From Verrucomicrobiia bacterium (GTDB lineage Bacteria; Verrucomicrobiota; Verrucomicrobiia; Limisphaerales; UBA8199), in contig DASYZB010000142.1 in assembly GCA_035946615.1 (NCBI GenBank), positions 1 through 54,521 of the forward strand: 54,521 nucleotides of DNA, read 5' to 3'. Below are positions 24,184 through 35,100 of this stretch, piece by piece (position 1 is the first letter of the stretch; each line of letters opens with the position of its first letter). A model generated the notes under the pieces. The model was not told the DNA's origin and did no database searches. It worked only from the letters and a program-made list of their open reading frames with translations. The position numbers and the translations under genes were made by a program.

Positions 24184-26061
24184 TCACAAAGGCAGATTGG
24201 GCAAAGGCGCCGGCGCCGTCAAGGATTCGGCCTCTCCACACTGCAACTGGAATAAGTGGGCATAGCTCCTGCCGCGCGCTATGAGTTCGGAATGCGAGCC
24301 GCTTTCTTCGATAACCCCTTCTTTGAGCACGACGATCCGCTCGGCGCAGCGCACGGTCGAGAGCCGATGCGCAATGATCAGAGTGGTTCGTCCCCGCATC
24401 AGGCTCTCGAGAGCGTGCATCAGCGCCTCTTCGGTCTGGGCGTCCAGCGCGCTGGTCGGCTCGTCTAAAATCAGAACTGGCGCGTCTTTGAGGAATGCGC
24501 GGGCGATAGCCAGCCGCTGGCGCTGGCCGCCCGAGAGGGTCGCGCCGCGTTCGGCGAGTTGGGTTTCGTATCCTTCGGGCAACCCCTCAATAAAATCGTG
24601 CGCCCCTGCAGCCTGTGCTGCAGATTCGATGTCTGCCGAGGTTGCCCCAGGGCGGCCATAAGCGATGTTTTCGCGGATGCTTGAGGCAAAAAGGATCGGC
24701 TCTTGGGTGACCAGCGCGATGTTGGCGCGGAGGGACTCCAAAGTGAGCGCCCGCAGGTCCAGGGTGTCCAGAGTGATGCGTCCGCTCCCCGGGTCGTAGA
24801 ACCGTAAAAGCAAACTGGCCAGAGTGGTTTTGCCGCTCCCCGAAGGCCCAACCAGGGCAAGGCTCGAATTAGCCGGGATTCTCAGATTGATGCCGCGCAG
24901 GACCGGAAGGTCGCGCCTATAACCGAAACAGATGTTTTCAAAAACAATCTCTCCTTTCGCTCGATGAGGCAGTTCGATGGCATCTTTCGCTTCAGCAATT
25001 TCGGGCGCAGCGTCCAGGACCGCTAAAACCCGGCGAGCGCCAGCGGCCGCGCTCTGCACCGCCCCGGCGGTGTAGGCGAGTGTCTCAAGAGGCTTAAACA
25101 CCATGGCGACATAGTAAACCAGCAGCACCAGGTCCCCGGAAGTGATACGGCCTTGCAATACACCCCGCGCCCCGATCCAAATGACCGCTGCGGTGCCGAC
25201 TGCCAGCACCAGACCCACCAGGGCCTGCGAGGCGGTCTGGACCATCGTCAGGCGCAGATTGGCCTGGAGGCTGGCAGTGGCTTTGCTGCGGAACCGGTCG
25301 CTTTCAAACTGCTCACGGCCAAAGGCCTGGACAGCTCGGATGCCCACCAGGGTTTCCTGCACGCGCGTGCTGACCTCGCTTTCGTATTCGTGCACACGGG
25401 TGCTTTGCTCCGTCATCGGCTTGTCCAGCTTGCGAATCAGCACCAGCAAGGGCGCCGCCACGGCCAGGGCAGCCAATGTAAGCCGCCAATCCCTGCTGAG
25501 CATCACCAGCGCGATGCCAAGAAGCGTTACGCCGGCAGTCAACCCAGGAACTACCCCCTCGCTGAAGATCGCCTGAATGGAGTAGCTGTCCCAGGTAATC
25601 CGATAGAGCGAGTCTCCCACCGCGCGGCTATCATGAAACGCCAGTGACAGGCGCTGGACATGATCGAAGAGGGTGCAGCGCAGCCTGAAGACCATCCGTA
25701 GCGCAACAGAATTGAGCAGGTAGGCGCTCAGGACATTGAGTGCGCCCAGCAACAGTTCGATCAATAGCAAGGCCAGGCACAGACCCAGCAGCAAGTTCAG
25801 CTTGGGATGCGCCGCGGCGAACCCACTTGTGCCCAGAATCCGCAAGGGCGCAGCGAATACCACGGGGAGCGGTTTGGAGCCGACGACAGAATCCAGCACC
25901 AGTTTGAGAGGCCAGGGCTGCAGCAGCGCCGCCCCGGATGCCCCAACCAAAAGTATCAGGCCGAGGAGTACCCACCGCGTTTCGCCAGGTAAAAACTTGC
26001 GTAATAACCGGGCGCTGGCCTGGAGCGTGCCGGACGCTTGTTGTTCGATGGTCGCTTCCAT
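24184..26061 (-). CDS. MsbA-type ABC exporter (fused membrane and ATPase domains)
   Basis: A 625-residue half-transporter of the lipid/glycolipid exporter type. The first about 330 residues contain six hydrophobic segments (for example WVLLGLILLVGASGAALL and LLGLCLALLLIELLLGAL). The ATPase domain has Walker A GPSGSGKTT, the Q loop ALVTQEP, signature LSGGQRQRLAIARAF and Walker B LILDEPTSALD with the H loop IIAHRLSTV. A homodimer is expected to flip a lipid-linked molecule across the inner membrane. It lies 3 bp after the GH-GT2 gene and 21 bp before two acyltransferases, which implies that the substrate is a glycolipid or lipid-linked glycan made and modified by these neighbours (inference). 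Confidence 0.94.
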   Translation of the reverse strand: MEATIEQQASGTLQASARLLRKFLPGETRWVLLGLILLVGASGAALLQPWPLKLVLDSVVGSKPLPVVFAAPLRILGTSGFAAAHPKLNLLLGLCLALLLIELLLGALNVLSAYLLNSVALRMVFRLRCTLFDHVQRLSLAFHDSRAVGDSLYRITWDSYSIQAIFSEGVVPGLTAGVTLLGIALVMLSRDWRLTLAALAVAAPLLVLIRKLDKPMTEQSTRVHEYESEVSTRVQETLVGIRAVQAFGREQFESDRFRSKATASLQANLRLTMVQTASQALVGLVLAVGTAAVIWIGARGVLQGRITSGDLVLLVYYVAMVFKPLETLAYTAGAVQSAAAGARRVLAVLDAAPEIAEAKDAIELPHRAKGEIVFENICFGYRRDLPVLRGINLRIPANSSLALVGPSGSGKTTLASLLLRFYDPGSGRITLDTLDLRALTLESLRANIALVTQEPILFASSIRENIAYGRPGATSADIESAAQAAGAHDFIEGLPEGYETQLAERGATLSGGQRQRLAIARAFLKDAPVLILDEPTSALDAQTEEALMHALESLMRGRTTLIIAHRLSTVRCAERIVVLKEGVIEESGSHSELIARGRSYAHLFQLQCGEAESLTAPAPLPNLPL

Positions 26062-26064
26062 TTA

Positions 26065-28731
26065 TTACGTTACCGGTGGTGGAGCAGGTTTAAGACTGGC
26101 CTGCGATGTATCGATAGGCGACTCGACAGGAAGTGGCTCGACCTGCCTCGTTGCTTTCACGGAGGACAGGTGGTGTGGTTGTCCGCTGCAGGACACCACC
26201 TGTCGAATCGCAGACATCGAACTGGCGCACTCGTAAAGAGTCCGGCCGACCAGCAGGATTGCGGGCACATTCAGCAGCGCCCAGGCGGTCCATTCGAGGT
26301 CCAGGGCTGCGACGATGGCAAAACAGGCGAACAGCAGAGCGGCCAGCAGTACAGACAATTTGGCGATTGGCCAAAGGCGCATCCGGACATATTGCCGCCC
26401 CTCGCCATGTTCCTCGATGACCAGCATCAAGCGGGCAGTGCCAAGCAAGCCGCCGCGCACCTCCAGGTCCCATCGGTCGTAAGCCCCTCCGCGAATCACC
26501 GCAGCGCCCCTCGCGCGGAGTGTATCCTCGAACGATTTCAAACGCTGCTCGGCGCTCTGCCAATCGCCTTGGCACCACAGGTCGATGGCCTGTGGCAAAG
26601 GCATTACCAACTGTCCGCTCCCGCGCCGACGCCAGGGTGTCAAGCCATGGCACAAGCGGCCCCAGAGACGCGCAGCGGGCTGAATGAAATGCAAGCACGA
26701 AGTGACTATCGAGCGCTTGAGCCGCGCCCAACCACCCCGGCGACCAGTCCGAAAGGAAGCGCGGGCGCCGTTCAATAAGGCGTGAGCCAATGGAGGAATA
26801 AAAGACAGGGCCAGCAGCGCCAGGGCGAACCGCAGCGGCGGATAGAGCAGGGCACAAGCCGACAGGGCGGCGAGCAGAACAATAACCAAATACCATTCAG
26901 GCAGCATGAGTACGGAAGACAGAGTCCCCGGGGCGCGGCTATAGACCGATTGGAACAAAGCGCTGCCCCAGGTCCCATGGTAAATCCGGCGCTGGCTCCA
27001 ACTCAGGAATGAAAGCAGCCCCTTGGCGTACAGCCGTCCGCTCCAGGTTGCATGGCCAACCGCGTTGTACTTTTCCGGCCATTTCCGTTCGAGCATGGCT
27101 TCGGCTTTGCCATAATTGACTTGTTGCCCCCAATAGCCACGGAGAGTCCCTCGACGATGATGCCAAACCGCCGCAGCCGGGTGAAAGCCCAGTTTCCAGC
27201 CGCGTTGGTGCAGGCGCCAGCATAAATCGACATCGTCACCGGCTATCCGGAATTGCGAATCAAACCCGCCCACGGCTTCCAGGCAGCTTCTGCGGAAGGC
27301 CATGTTGCAGCCCGGCAAATGCTCTGCCTCTTGATCGGTGACCAGGACATGGGTGGGATTGCCGGGGGCGTGATCGACACATTCGGCCACCAGGCCATCA
27401 TCGGGCCAACAGAGGTTGGGGCCTCCGATACCGGCAAAATCGCACGTGAGGAACGAGGAGGCCAGATAGCTCAACCAATGCTGATCGGGACATGCATCGT
27501 CGTCCAGGTAGGCAACCATGTCGCCTTTGGCCGCCTGCCATCCAATGTTGCGGGCGTTGCTCAAGCCGCCATTGGGGATTCGGATCACGCGCACATCGAA
27601 TTCTGCAGCGATTTGAGCCGTGCTGTCCGTGGACCCGTCATCAACCACGATAATCTCCTTGTTCGGATAATCCAGCCGCAGGACCCCTTCCAAGCACGCT
27701 CGCAAAGTCCGGCTGCCATTATAGGAGCACACCACCACTGACATTACAGGCCAGGACCGTTCCGCAGGAAACGGAACGCGATGGAAGACCTGTTCGACTC
27801 GTTTCAGAGCTGGTTTTGGCGCACGCGCTCTCGTAGTCAGCCCGAATTGCCAGCCGTCGATATCATGGCCGCCCCGGTGCCATTCATCCGTCCATGAGAA
27901 CAGAAACAGCCCCGCGCAACCGGCGGCGAAGGCCGATTCCACCTGCCAGCCGAGCACCTCTGCTTGTTTGAGTTGTCCATGATGCAGACTGTCCAGGCCA
28001 ACCTCCCCCATGACCAGCGGCCGCTCGGTGCTGATATTTTGCAGTCGCGCCAGATAGGCGCGCAGTTTCTCCGGGGTCTCCAGGTAAACATTAAAGGCAA
28101 CAAAATCCAGGAAGGCCAACTCCAGGTACTCCGTCGAGGGGTAATTGACATAAGTGACCAGCCCCTCGGGGTCCTGGTCCTTGGCCGTCCAATAGAGCCG
28201 TTCGAGAAAGCGCTCTACACGGCGATGTCCGTGCCACCGCACGATAGCAGAGGGGACTTCGTTCCCGATAGCGTAGCCCAGGACCGCGGGATGACCGGCG
28301 CAGGCGCGCACAGCCTGTGCCAGACGGTCTCTGATTGCTTTTGCCCCTCGGCGCTCTCGCAGGAAAGTGACATGCTGCTCCCAAGGCAACCCAACCAGCA
28401 CACGCAGTTGATATTCCGCTGCCAGGTCCAGCAGCCAACTGGGGGGAGCCGTATAGGTCCGAACTGAATTGATTCCATGCTGCCGCATTTGGGCAAAGTC
28501 CTGCGCGACTACCTCGGCACAGTGATAATCGCACCCGTCAGACTCCGGACGGAATGGTCCGTAGGTCACGCCCCGGATGTAAAACTTCTGGTTGCCCGTG
28601 AAAAAGAATTTTCCTTGGATGGAGGGGCGTTCCTGAGGCCCGGTGGCAGAGTCCGCACCGGACAAGCCATTCCCGAGCGCCGGCTGCCTTGATGACTTAA
28701 TGAGCGAGGACTCGATAATATCGCTGTTCAT
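26065..28731 (-). CDS. Glycoside hydrolase-like domain fused to GT2 glycosyltransferase
   Basis: An 888-residue fusion. Residues about 40-320 form a TIM-barrel glycosidase-like domain of the GH2 catalytic type: FYIRGVTYGPF, the barrel GINSVRTYT, a catalytic acid/base candidate in AIGNEVPSAI and a nucleophile candidate in LVMGEVGLDS. Residues about 330-590 are a GT-A glycosyltransferase family 2 domain: VVVCSYNGSRTLRACLEGVL, VVDDGSTDSTAQ, and the metal motif in AYLDDDACPD, then ISGDDVDLCWRLHQRGWK-type sequence. Hydrophobic segments occur around 625-690 and 800-845. The N-terminal start overlaps the preceding gene by 35 bp; no other ATG lies close before the conserved domain. It heads the six-gene glycan cluster, so synthesis and trimming may be coupled in one protein. 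Confidence 0.88.
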   Translation of the reverse strand: MNSDIIESSLIKSSRQPALGNGLSGADSATGPQERPSIQGKFFFTGNQKFYIRGVTYGPFRPESDGCDYHCAEVVAQDFAQMRQHGINSVRTYTAPPSWLLDLAAEYQLRVLVGLPWEQHVTFLRERRGAKAIRDRLAQAVRACAGHPAVLGYAIGNEVPSAIVRWHGHRRVERFLERLYWTAKDQDPEGLVTYVNYPSTEYLELAFLDFVAFNVYLETPEKLRAYLARLQNISTERPLVMGEVGLDSLHHGQLKQAEVLGWQVESAFAAGCAGLFLFSWTDEWHRGGHDIDGWQFGLTTRARAPKPALKRVEQVFHRVPFPAERSWPVMSVVVCSYNGSRTLRACLEGVLRLDYPNKEIIVVDDGSTDSTAQIAAEFDVRVIRIPNGGLSNARNIGWQAAKGDMVAYLDDDACPDQHWLSYLASSFLTCDFAGIGGPNLCWPDDGLVAECVDHAPGNPTHVLVTDQEAEHLPGCNMAFRRSCLEAVGGFDSQFRIAGDDVDLCWRLHQRGWKLGFHPAAAVWHHRRGTLRGYWGQQVNYGKAEAMLERKWPEKYNAVGHATWSGRLYAKGLLSFLSWSQRRIYHGTWGSALFQSVYSRAPGTLSSVLMLPEWYLVIVLLAALSACALLYPPLRFALALLALSFIPPLAHALLNGARASFRTGRRGGWARLKRSIVTSCLHFIQPAARLWGRLCHGLTPWRRRGSGQLVMPLPQAIDLWCQGDWQSAEQRLKSFEDTLRARGAAVIRGGAYDRWDLEVRGGLLGTARLMLVIEEHGEGRQYVRMRLWPIAKLSVLLAALLFACFAIVAALDLEWTAWALLNVPAILLVGRTLYECASSMSAIRQVVSCSGQPHHLSSVKATRQVEPLPVESPIDTSQASLKPAPPPVT

Positions 28732-30811
28732 CCGTCAGGTTGGAATTTGTGACCTGCGCCACTGAGCCATCTCCGATAAAGTTGGTGAAGGTCGCCCAGT
28801 TGTTGCTCAGTGCAAGCGGAGCCACGTACTGGCAATCGTAAGTATAACCGGATTGAGTCGCAAACGCGAAGCTGAAGTTGCCGCCGATCAAGGCCGGGCT
28901 AAACAGCTTGATAGGCAACAAGGCGCCATTGGTAACCGTAATGCTGATGGCGTTCGTAGCCGTCAGTCCGGCGTTGTCTGATGCGATGGCTGTCAAGGTA
29001 TAGGTGCCGGCGCTCAGATTATTGGCCATGGCGCCATAGGGAGCGGCGGTTGCGTTGCCAATGACCGCGCTGTTGACCAGGAATTCCACGTTCGTCACCT
29101 GCCCATCGGCGTCCGAAGCCGACGCGCCTACCTGGATTGTGGCCGGAGCCAGGAAGGTTGCATTGGGGGCGGGGTTCGTGATGGCGACCGAGGGCGGAAC
29201 ATCCGTCACCGTGACGGTGATCCAGTTGGTCGCCTTCAGGCCGGCATTGTCTGAGGCGACCGCAGCCAAGGTGTAGGCGCCGGCGCTTAAGCCTGTGGCC
29301 GTAGCGCTGTAAGGCGCCGAGACGGCGTTGCCCATGACGGCGCCATTGGCCAGGAACTCGACATTCGTCACTGTCCCATCGGGATCGGACGCCGAGGCGC
29401 TCACGACAAAGGTGGCCGGGGTTTGAAAAGTAGCGTTGGCTGCCGGGTTTGTGATTGTCACGGTGGGCGCAGCGTCGGTAACGGTCACGTTAATAGAATT
29501 AGTAGCCTGCGCCCCGCCGTCATCCGAGGCGATGGCCGTCAGGGTGTACGCGCCGGCACTCAGGTTGTTGACCGTGGCGCTGTAAGGCGCCGAGCTGGCA
29601 TTGCCTATCACCGCGTTGTTGACCAGGAATTCGACATTCGTCACCAGACCACTGGTGTCCGAAGCCGAGGCGCTTACCTGAAAACTAGCCGGTGCTTGAA
29701 ACGTTGCATTGGGAGCAGGATTGGTGATGGAAACCGTCAGAGCGGCCGCCGGCGTCAAGAGATAGGCATGGTAGGAACCGTCTGAGAGGTAGCCTGAACC
29801 GGCGATTTGGCCGGCGTCATTGATCGCGTCAGCAGAAGCCAGGTTGGTCCAGCCGGAACCGGGTGGAATGAGGTCGCTGAGATTGATCATGGTCGAGCCG
29901 TTGTATAGGAAGGCGTTTGCAACCTCATTAGAATCGGTCGCATAGCCAACGATTTGACCATTATTATTAATGGCGCTGGCACTGCCGGTCGTGCCGCCCA
30001 ATGTCCCCAAATCACTCATGACTCCGTTGCGGTACACAAATGCACGCAGATAAGTGTTGCCCCCAATGACGCCCTCGGCTTCTCCGACGATTACTCCGGC
30101 ATCATTAATGCCTTTGGCGCTGCTGTAGCTGCCTCCCAACGTACCCAAATTGCTCATCACGCCGTTGCGGTAAACGAAGGCATTGTCGTTCGTGACCCCA
30201 CCCTGAACGACATCAGAATCGCCCACGATGACATCAGAACTATTGATCGCGCTGGCGCTGCTGTAATTGCCTCCCAAAGCCCCGAGGTCGGTTTTAGTCC
30301 CGGTGACATCGAGAAAGGCGTGGATGGTGCTGCCATTGGCCAGCGTTGCCTCCCCAACGATATGCCCGAACTCATTGATCGCATGGGCGCTGCTGTAGCC
30401 CCCGACCACCCCGCCTAATGTACCCAGACTGGTCATTTTCCCGTTCACATAGAGAAACGCATAGGTCGCGTTGGACGTATCCGACTCCCCCACAATTCCA
30501 TTGGTGTTGTTAATCCCGTAAGCAATCGCATAAGGCTGGCCCGAGAGATGCCCTAAATCGGTCATCGTGCCGTTTGTGTAAAGAAAGGCCAGGACATAGA
30601 AAAAAGTCGTCGGCTCATACTCTCCCACGACAGCGCCCGAGCCATTGATCCCATGGGCCTCGCTGTAGCTCCATGCGTTCGAGCCCAGGTCGCTAATGAT
30701 ATAACCCTGGCCAAATACCCTTCCCGGCCAGCCGAGCAACAGGCATATCAACGGGGTGAATGCCAGTGTTCTGAAGCAAGTATCCTTTCCCAGTTCGTGG
30801 CGTGTAGGCAT
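28697..30811 (-). CDS. Secreted HAF-repeat and bacterial Ig-like protein
   Basis: A 704-residue secreted protein (signal region MPTRHELGKDTCFRTLAFTP ... LLGWPGRVFG). Residues about 40-345 have seven HAF-type repeats, each with GINxxGxIVGxS and AFLY or AFVYxNGxMxDLGTLGG, a motif found in exported proteins of unknown role. Residues about 350-625 are three near-identical Ig-like repeats (NPAPNATFQAPASFQVSASASD, VTNVEFLVNNAVIGN, SAGAYTLTAIASD). The last 70 residues form a C-terminal domain ending EQRYYRVLAH, similar to the ends of the proteins at 17265 and 32168. No enzyme motif is seen. It is on the same strand as the GH-GT2 gene and overlaps it by 35 bp. Confidence 0.86.
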   Translation of the reverse strand: MPTRHELGKDTCFRTLAFTPLICLLLGWPGRVFGQGYIISDLGSNAWSYSEAHGINGSGAVVGEYEPTTFFYVLAFLYTNGTMTDLGHLSGQPYAIAYGINNTNGIVGESDTSNATYAFLYVNGKMTSLGTLGGVVGGYSSAHAINEFGHIVGEATLANGSTIHAFLDVTGTKTDLGALGGNYSSASAINSSDVIVGDSDVVQGGVTNDNAFVYRNGVMSNLGTLGGSYSSAKGINDAGVIVGEAEGVIGGNTYLRAFVYRNGVMSDLGTLGGTTGSASAINNNGQIVGYATDSNEVANAFLYNGSTMINLSDLIPPGSGWTNLASADAINDAGQIAGSGYLSDGSYHAYLLTPAAALTVSITNPAPNATFQAPASFQVSASASDTSGLVTNVEFLVNNAVIGNASSAPYSATVNNLSAGAYTLTAIASDDGGAQATNSINVTVTDAAPTVTITNPAANATFQTPATFVVSASASDPDGTVTNVEFLANGAVMGNAVSAPYSATATGLSAGAYTLAAVASDNAGLKATNWITVTVTDVPPSVAITNPAPNATFLAPATIQVGASASDADGQVTNVEFLVNSAVIGNATAAPYGAMANNLSAGTYTLTAIASDNAGLTATNAISITVTNGALLPIKLFSPALIGGNFSFAFATQSGYTYDCQYVAPLALSNNWATFTNFIGDGSVAQVTNSNLTDEQRYYRVLAH
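28930..29740. repeat. Three tandem Ig-like repeats of about 270 bp
   Basis: Three consecutive segments of about 270 bp (90 residues) inside the HAF/Ig gene are highly similar at DNA level. The core phrase encoding SAGAYTLTAIASD recurs near 29010, 29280 and 29550, each with the same GCCGGCGCT context. Copies can recombine and change domain number. Confidence 0.8.
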
Positions 30812-30890
30812 GTCTGTGTGGTTACCGCCAAATTCCGTCAGCTCGTTAAGGCGGCGGATGAAGTTGCACGAGAGTATCGATTATCGATTC

Positions 30891-31739
30891 TTATTGTGCC
30901 AGACCGGTGGTATGGCTCTGCAGCCAGGAGACATCTGGATTATTGGGGCAAAACTGGCTTTTAACGATAGGCGCCCCGCTCACCAGGGGCGGGTAAGTGC
31001 GCGGGTCGGTCCATTTATGGACCACAGCATGGCCATCCGCAAACGAGAGCGCCGCGGCGCGATTGTGATAACTGGCCGGAAAATCCACCCACCGCGCCTG
31101 GCCGCCCTGGTTGACCATATCCACCGCAAACCAACCATCGTTAATGCTGTCTTCGCGCTCGTCGAGGAAAACCCATGTGTCGGAGGGACTGGGGTTTTGG
31201 AGGTCGCTCATTTTGAAATTGAGTTTATAAAAAGGCGGAGCTGGCGGCTGCTGCCAATCGCGCGTATCGAATCCCACCCACCCATTCATCGAATAGCTGC
31301 GCACACGTTGATAACTCATCCCGCCGGCAATAACGGTGCTCCGGTCACCGGGGCAGTGATAGACCCCAGCATGTTTGGTGTATTGGCCCAGCGAACCAAA
31401 TGGGACCCATTCCGGACCCACGAGCAGGTCGATATTGGTGTCGTCAGAAAGGGACGCCGGGTCAGTGGAATAACTCATGTTTCCAGCCACCCACCCCGGA
31501 TTATCCAGGTCTTTGCCTTCATTGCCCAAATCGCTGTTGGGCGCCAGGTAATCATTAAAATCCTGGCTGTACATGGCCCAGCCTAATTGCATTTGTTTGA
31601 GATTGCCCATGCAATAGGTCCCCTGCGCCTTGAGCTTGGCGATGACCAGGCCGGGCAAAAGCAGGCTCGCCAGAATGGCGATGATGGCAATCACGACCAA
31701 CAGTTCCACCAGGGTGAAGGCTCGATGCTGTCTCCTCAT
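30891..31739 (-). CDS. Type II secretion/pseudopilin-like protein with prepilin N-terminus
   Basis: The protein carries a prepilin cleavage/methylation signature, [26 protein letters not shown], with the Glu at position 5 of the mature chain; cleavage is expected between Ala and Phe. The rest fits the DUF1559/H-X9-DG pseudopilin group common in Verrucomicrobiota and Planctomycetota: [23 protein letters not shown], a middle WVAGNMSY, and the C-terminal [11 protein letters not shown] with the H.x.DG motif. The start at 31739 has GGAG spaced 5 bases upstream; a longer in-frame start at 31817 (gagaaggg) is possible and would add 26 residues of leader. These proteins may build pseudopilus-like fibres or act as membrane-anchored substrates. 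It is 80 bp upstream of the HAF-repeat gene on the same strand. Confidence 0.88.
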   Translation of the reverse strand: MRRQHRAFTLVELLVVIAIIAILASLLLPGLVIAKLKAQGTYCMGNLKQMQLGWAMYSQDFNDYLAPNSDLGNEGKDLDNPGWVAGNMSYSTDPASLSDDTNIDLLVGPEWVPFGSLGQYTKHAGVYHCPGDRSTVIAGGMSYQRVRSYSMNGWVGFDTRDWQQPPAPPFYKLNFKMSDLQNPSPSDTWVFLDEREDSINDGWFAVDMVNQGGQARWVDFPASYHNRAAALSFADGHAVVHKWTDPRTYPPLVSGAPIVKSQFCPNNPDVSWLQSHTTGLAQ

Positions 31740-31817
31740 TTCGTCTCCAACCCTTTCCGACTGCGCAGATTGCATTTGAGCAGGCGTTTTCATAGCTTTC
31801 TTATCAGTTTTCAGCAT

Positions 31818-32167
31818 ATCCCTTCTCAGCTTTTTTACAAGCCCGCTCATCGAGGGCAGAAGCAGACATTATACCAACCTGGATTGGCTCCTGTTCCTCG
31901 GAGCCCGCGGCGGCGGTGTCTTGTTCCCGGACAACCGCTGCCTTCGCGAGGTACCCGCTCTTCTTCTCCCATGCGCAAGGAAGTTCCTCCATTGGAATGA
32001 GCCTGCCTGTTCTGCCCAAACAAGTGTAAGGAACAGCGCTATCGCTACCCCTAACAAGCCGCCCGCTGATGAAGGCGAATATAGTGCCTTTAGCGTCGCA
32101 GGCAAGGGGTGCTTTGACCAGGTTTTGCCCAGGAATTTCCCAGGCGCTGGCTCCAAACAGGTCACTC
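31818..32167 (-). other. 350-bp interval without a confident gene
   Basis: Between the start of the pseudopilin gene and the stop of the 2154-residue protein. A minus-strand open frame crosses it (from 32244 inside the large gene to 31804) and encodes MEELPCAWEKKSGYLAKAAV-type sequence, but it has no recognisable domain, overlaps both neighbours, and has an odd composition. It probably holds the pseudopilin 5' leader. I see no clear promoter or terminator. Confidence 0.4.
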
Positions 32168-35100
32168 TTAATTGACCTGCACCCGGAAGAACTGCGTCCC
32201 TGCCGGTAGAGGGATGATGTAGGGTGAGATCGCACCGGAAACATTGGTGAAAGGCCCCGCAGGGCGGGGAGCCGATTGGAGCGTGCCGCCCGACCAGAGA
32301 AGCTGCACCTGACTGTTCAAAAGCTGGATGGTAATCGTAACGGGTCCAAGGTTTGTCACCTCGATAAAAGCTGCTTGGGCCAGACCATCGGTGCCAAGGG
32401 CGCCGCTAACGGTCAACGTGACGGTATTGGTGCCGGCAGAGGCATAGGTATGGTTGAGGCTCACCGCGGCGGTGTTGGTGCTGGTCCCATCGCCAAATGA
32501 CCAGAGCCGGTTGGTAATCGTGCCGGTGGACGCGTCGGTAAAGGAGACCGTCAGCGGCGCAAGGCCGCTGGTGGGGCTGCCGGTAAAGCTTGCCACAGGC
32601 GGGATTGCTCCAAGACCTGTCAGGGAATTGGTACTGTTGCCCCCATTGCTCGAAAGGACAACCACGTTGCTAAAGTTGGCCTCGCTGGCAGGGGCAAACT
32701 GCACCACGAGATTGGTTGAACCAAACCCCGCCAAGGTAAAGGGTGTCCCCGACAAAATGCTGAACGTACCATTGCCGACGGTTGCTATGCCATTGGTGAT
32801 AGCTGCCCCGCCTTCATTGGTAATCACAAAACTGGCCTGCGAAGTTGAACCGACTGCCACAGCCCCAAAATCCAGGCTGAACGGTTTAATCCCCAATTGC
32901 GGCGGTGTCACTGCGGAGCCGGTGAGCGCATTGGTGCTGTCGCCGCCGTTGCTGATAAACACAGCCGCGTTGCTGAAGCTGCCGGCGCTGGTCGGGTTGA
33001 AGGTGACCTGCACCAACCCGGTTTGGCTAGGTGCGATATCAAAGGCCGCGCCGCTCCTGATGGCAAAAGGCGAAGTGGTGGCAACAGAACCAGTAAGAGT
33101 CAGCCCGCCGGAATTAACCAGTTGGAATGTCTGTGTATTGGTCTGGCCGATCACGAGGGACCCAAAGCTCAACGAGGCCGGGCTCAGGGTCAATTGCGGC
33201 GGAGGCGGGTTCGTCGCCACGATGTAATTGGCCTGGGTTAGCGTGTTGGTTCTAACCGGGCCTGTAACGGTGAGAGTGACGCTGTTGGTGCTAGCCGTGG
33301 CGTAGGTATGATTGAGGTTCACAGCGGCCGTGTTGGTCGTGGCGCCATCGCCAAAGGCCCAGAACCGGTTGGTAATCGTGCCGGTCGAAGTGTCAGTGAA
33401 CGTGACCGTCAGCGGCGCAAGGCCACTAATAGGACTGCCGCTAAAGCCGGCTACCGGCGGGATGGCTCCCACTCCCATTAGCGAATTGGTGCTGTTGCCC
33501 CCATTGCTCGTGAGCACAACCAAGTTGCTAAAGTTTGCGGCGCTGGGGGGCGCGAACTGCACAACGAGATTGGTTGAACCAAACCCAGGCAGTGTGAACG
33601 GCGTGCCCGACAAAATGCTGAATGGTCCGCCGCTGACGGTTGCAGCCCCGTTGGTGATAGCAGCCCCGCCTTCATTGGTGATCACAAAACTGGCCTGCAA
33701 ACTTGAGCCCACCGCCACGATGCCAAAATCCAGACTCGCTGGTGTAGTCGCCAATTGCGGCGGCGTCAGTCCGGAGCCGGTAAGCGCATTGGTGCTGTCG
33801 CCGCCGTTGCTGGCAAAGACTGCTGCGTTGCTGAAGCTGCCGGCACTGGTCGGGCTGAAGGTGACCTGCACCAACCCGGTTTGGCCAGGTGCGATATTAA
33901 ACGGCGAGCCGCTGCTAAGGGCGAAAGGCAAGATGGCGCTAACCGATCCGGTCAGCGTGAGACCGCCGGAATTAACCAGTTGGAAGCTTTGCGTATTGGT
34001 CTGTCCAATAACCAGGGTCCCAAAGCTCAGCAAAGCCGGACTTAAGGTCAATTGCGGGGGCGGCAGGTTGGTCGCAACGATATAATTCGCCTGGGTGAAT
34101 GTATTGGTTCCAACAGGGCCGGTGACGGTGAGCGTGACGGTGTTGGTGCCGGCAGAGACATACGTATGGTTGAGGCTCACAGCGGTGGTGTTGGTGCTGG
34201 CCCCATCCCCAAATACCCAAAAACGGTTCGTAATCGTGCCGGCGGAAGTATCAGTAAACGACACTGTCAGTGGCGCAAGGCCTGTGGTGGGACTGCCGCT
34301 AAAGCCGGCTATAGGCGGGATGGCTCCCACTCCTGTTAGCGAATTGGTGCTGTTGCCCCCATTGCTCGTGATCACAACCATGTTGCTGAAGTCAGCCGCA
34401 CTGGCCGGCGCAAATTGCACAACGAGATTCGTTGAGCCAAACCCAGGCAGTATAAACGGCGTGCCCGACAAAATGCTGAACGGTCCGCCACTCACGGTTG
34501 CAGCCCCGTTGGTGATGGCCCCCCCGCCTTCATTGGTGATCACAAAGCTGGCCTGCAAACTTGAGCCCACCGCCACAGTCCCAAAATCCAGGCCGCCCGG
34601 CGCAATCGCCAGGTGCGGCGGCGTTGCTGCGGAACCGGTGAGCGCATTGGTGCTATCGCCCCCGTTGCTGAGAAACACAGCCGTGTTGCTGAAATTCCCC
34701 GAACTGGTCGGGCTGAAGCTGACTTGAACCAACCCGGTTTGGCCGGGCGCGATGTTATATGGCGTGCCGCTGCCGATAGTGAAAGGCAAGGTGGTCGCAA
34801 CTGACCCAGTAAGAGTCAGCCCACCGGAATTAACCAGTTGGAACGTCTGTGTGTTGGTCTGGCCGATCACGAGAGAGCCAAAGCTCAACGAGGCCGGGCT
34901 GAGGGTCAATTGCGGCGGCGGCAGGTTCGTCGCCACGATATAATTGGCCTGGATCAGGGTATTGGTTCCAACCGGACCTGTAACGGTGAGGGTAACGGAA
35001 TTGGTGCTAGCCGTGACGTAAGTATGGTTGAGGTTCACCGCTGTGGTGTTGGTGGTCGCGCCATCTCCAAATGCCCAGAAGCGGTTGGTAATCGTGCCGG

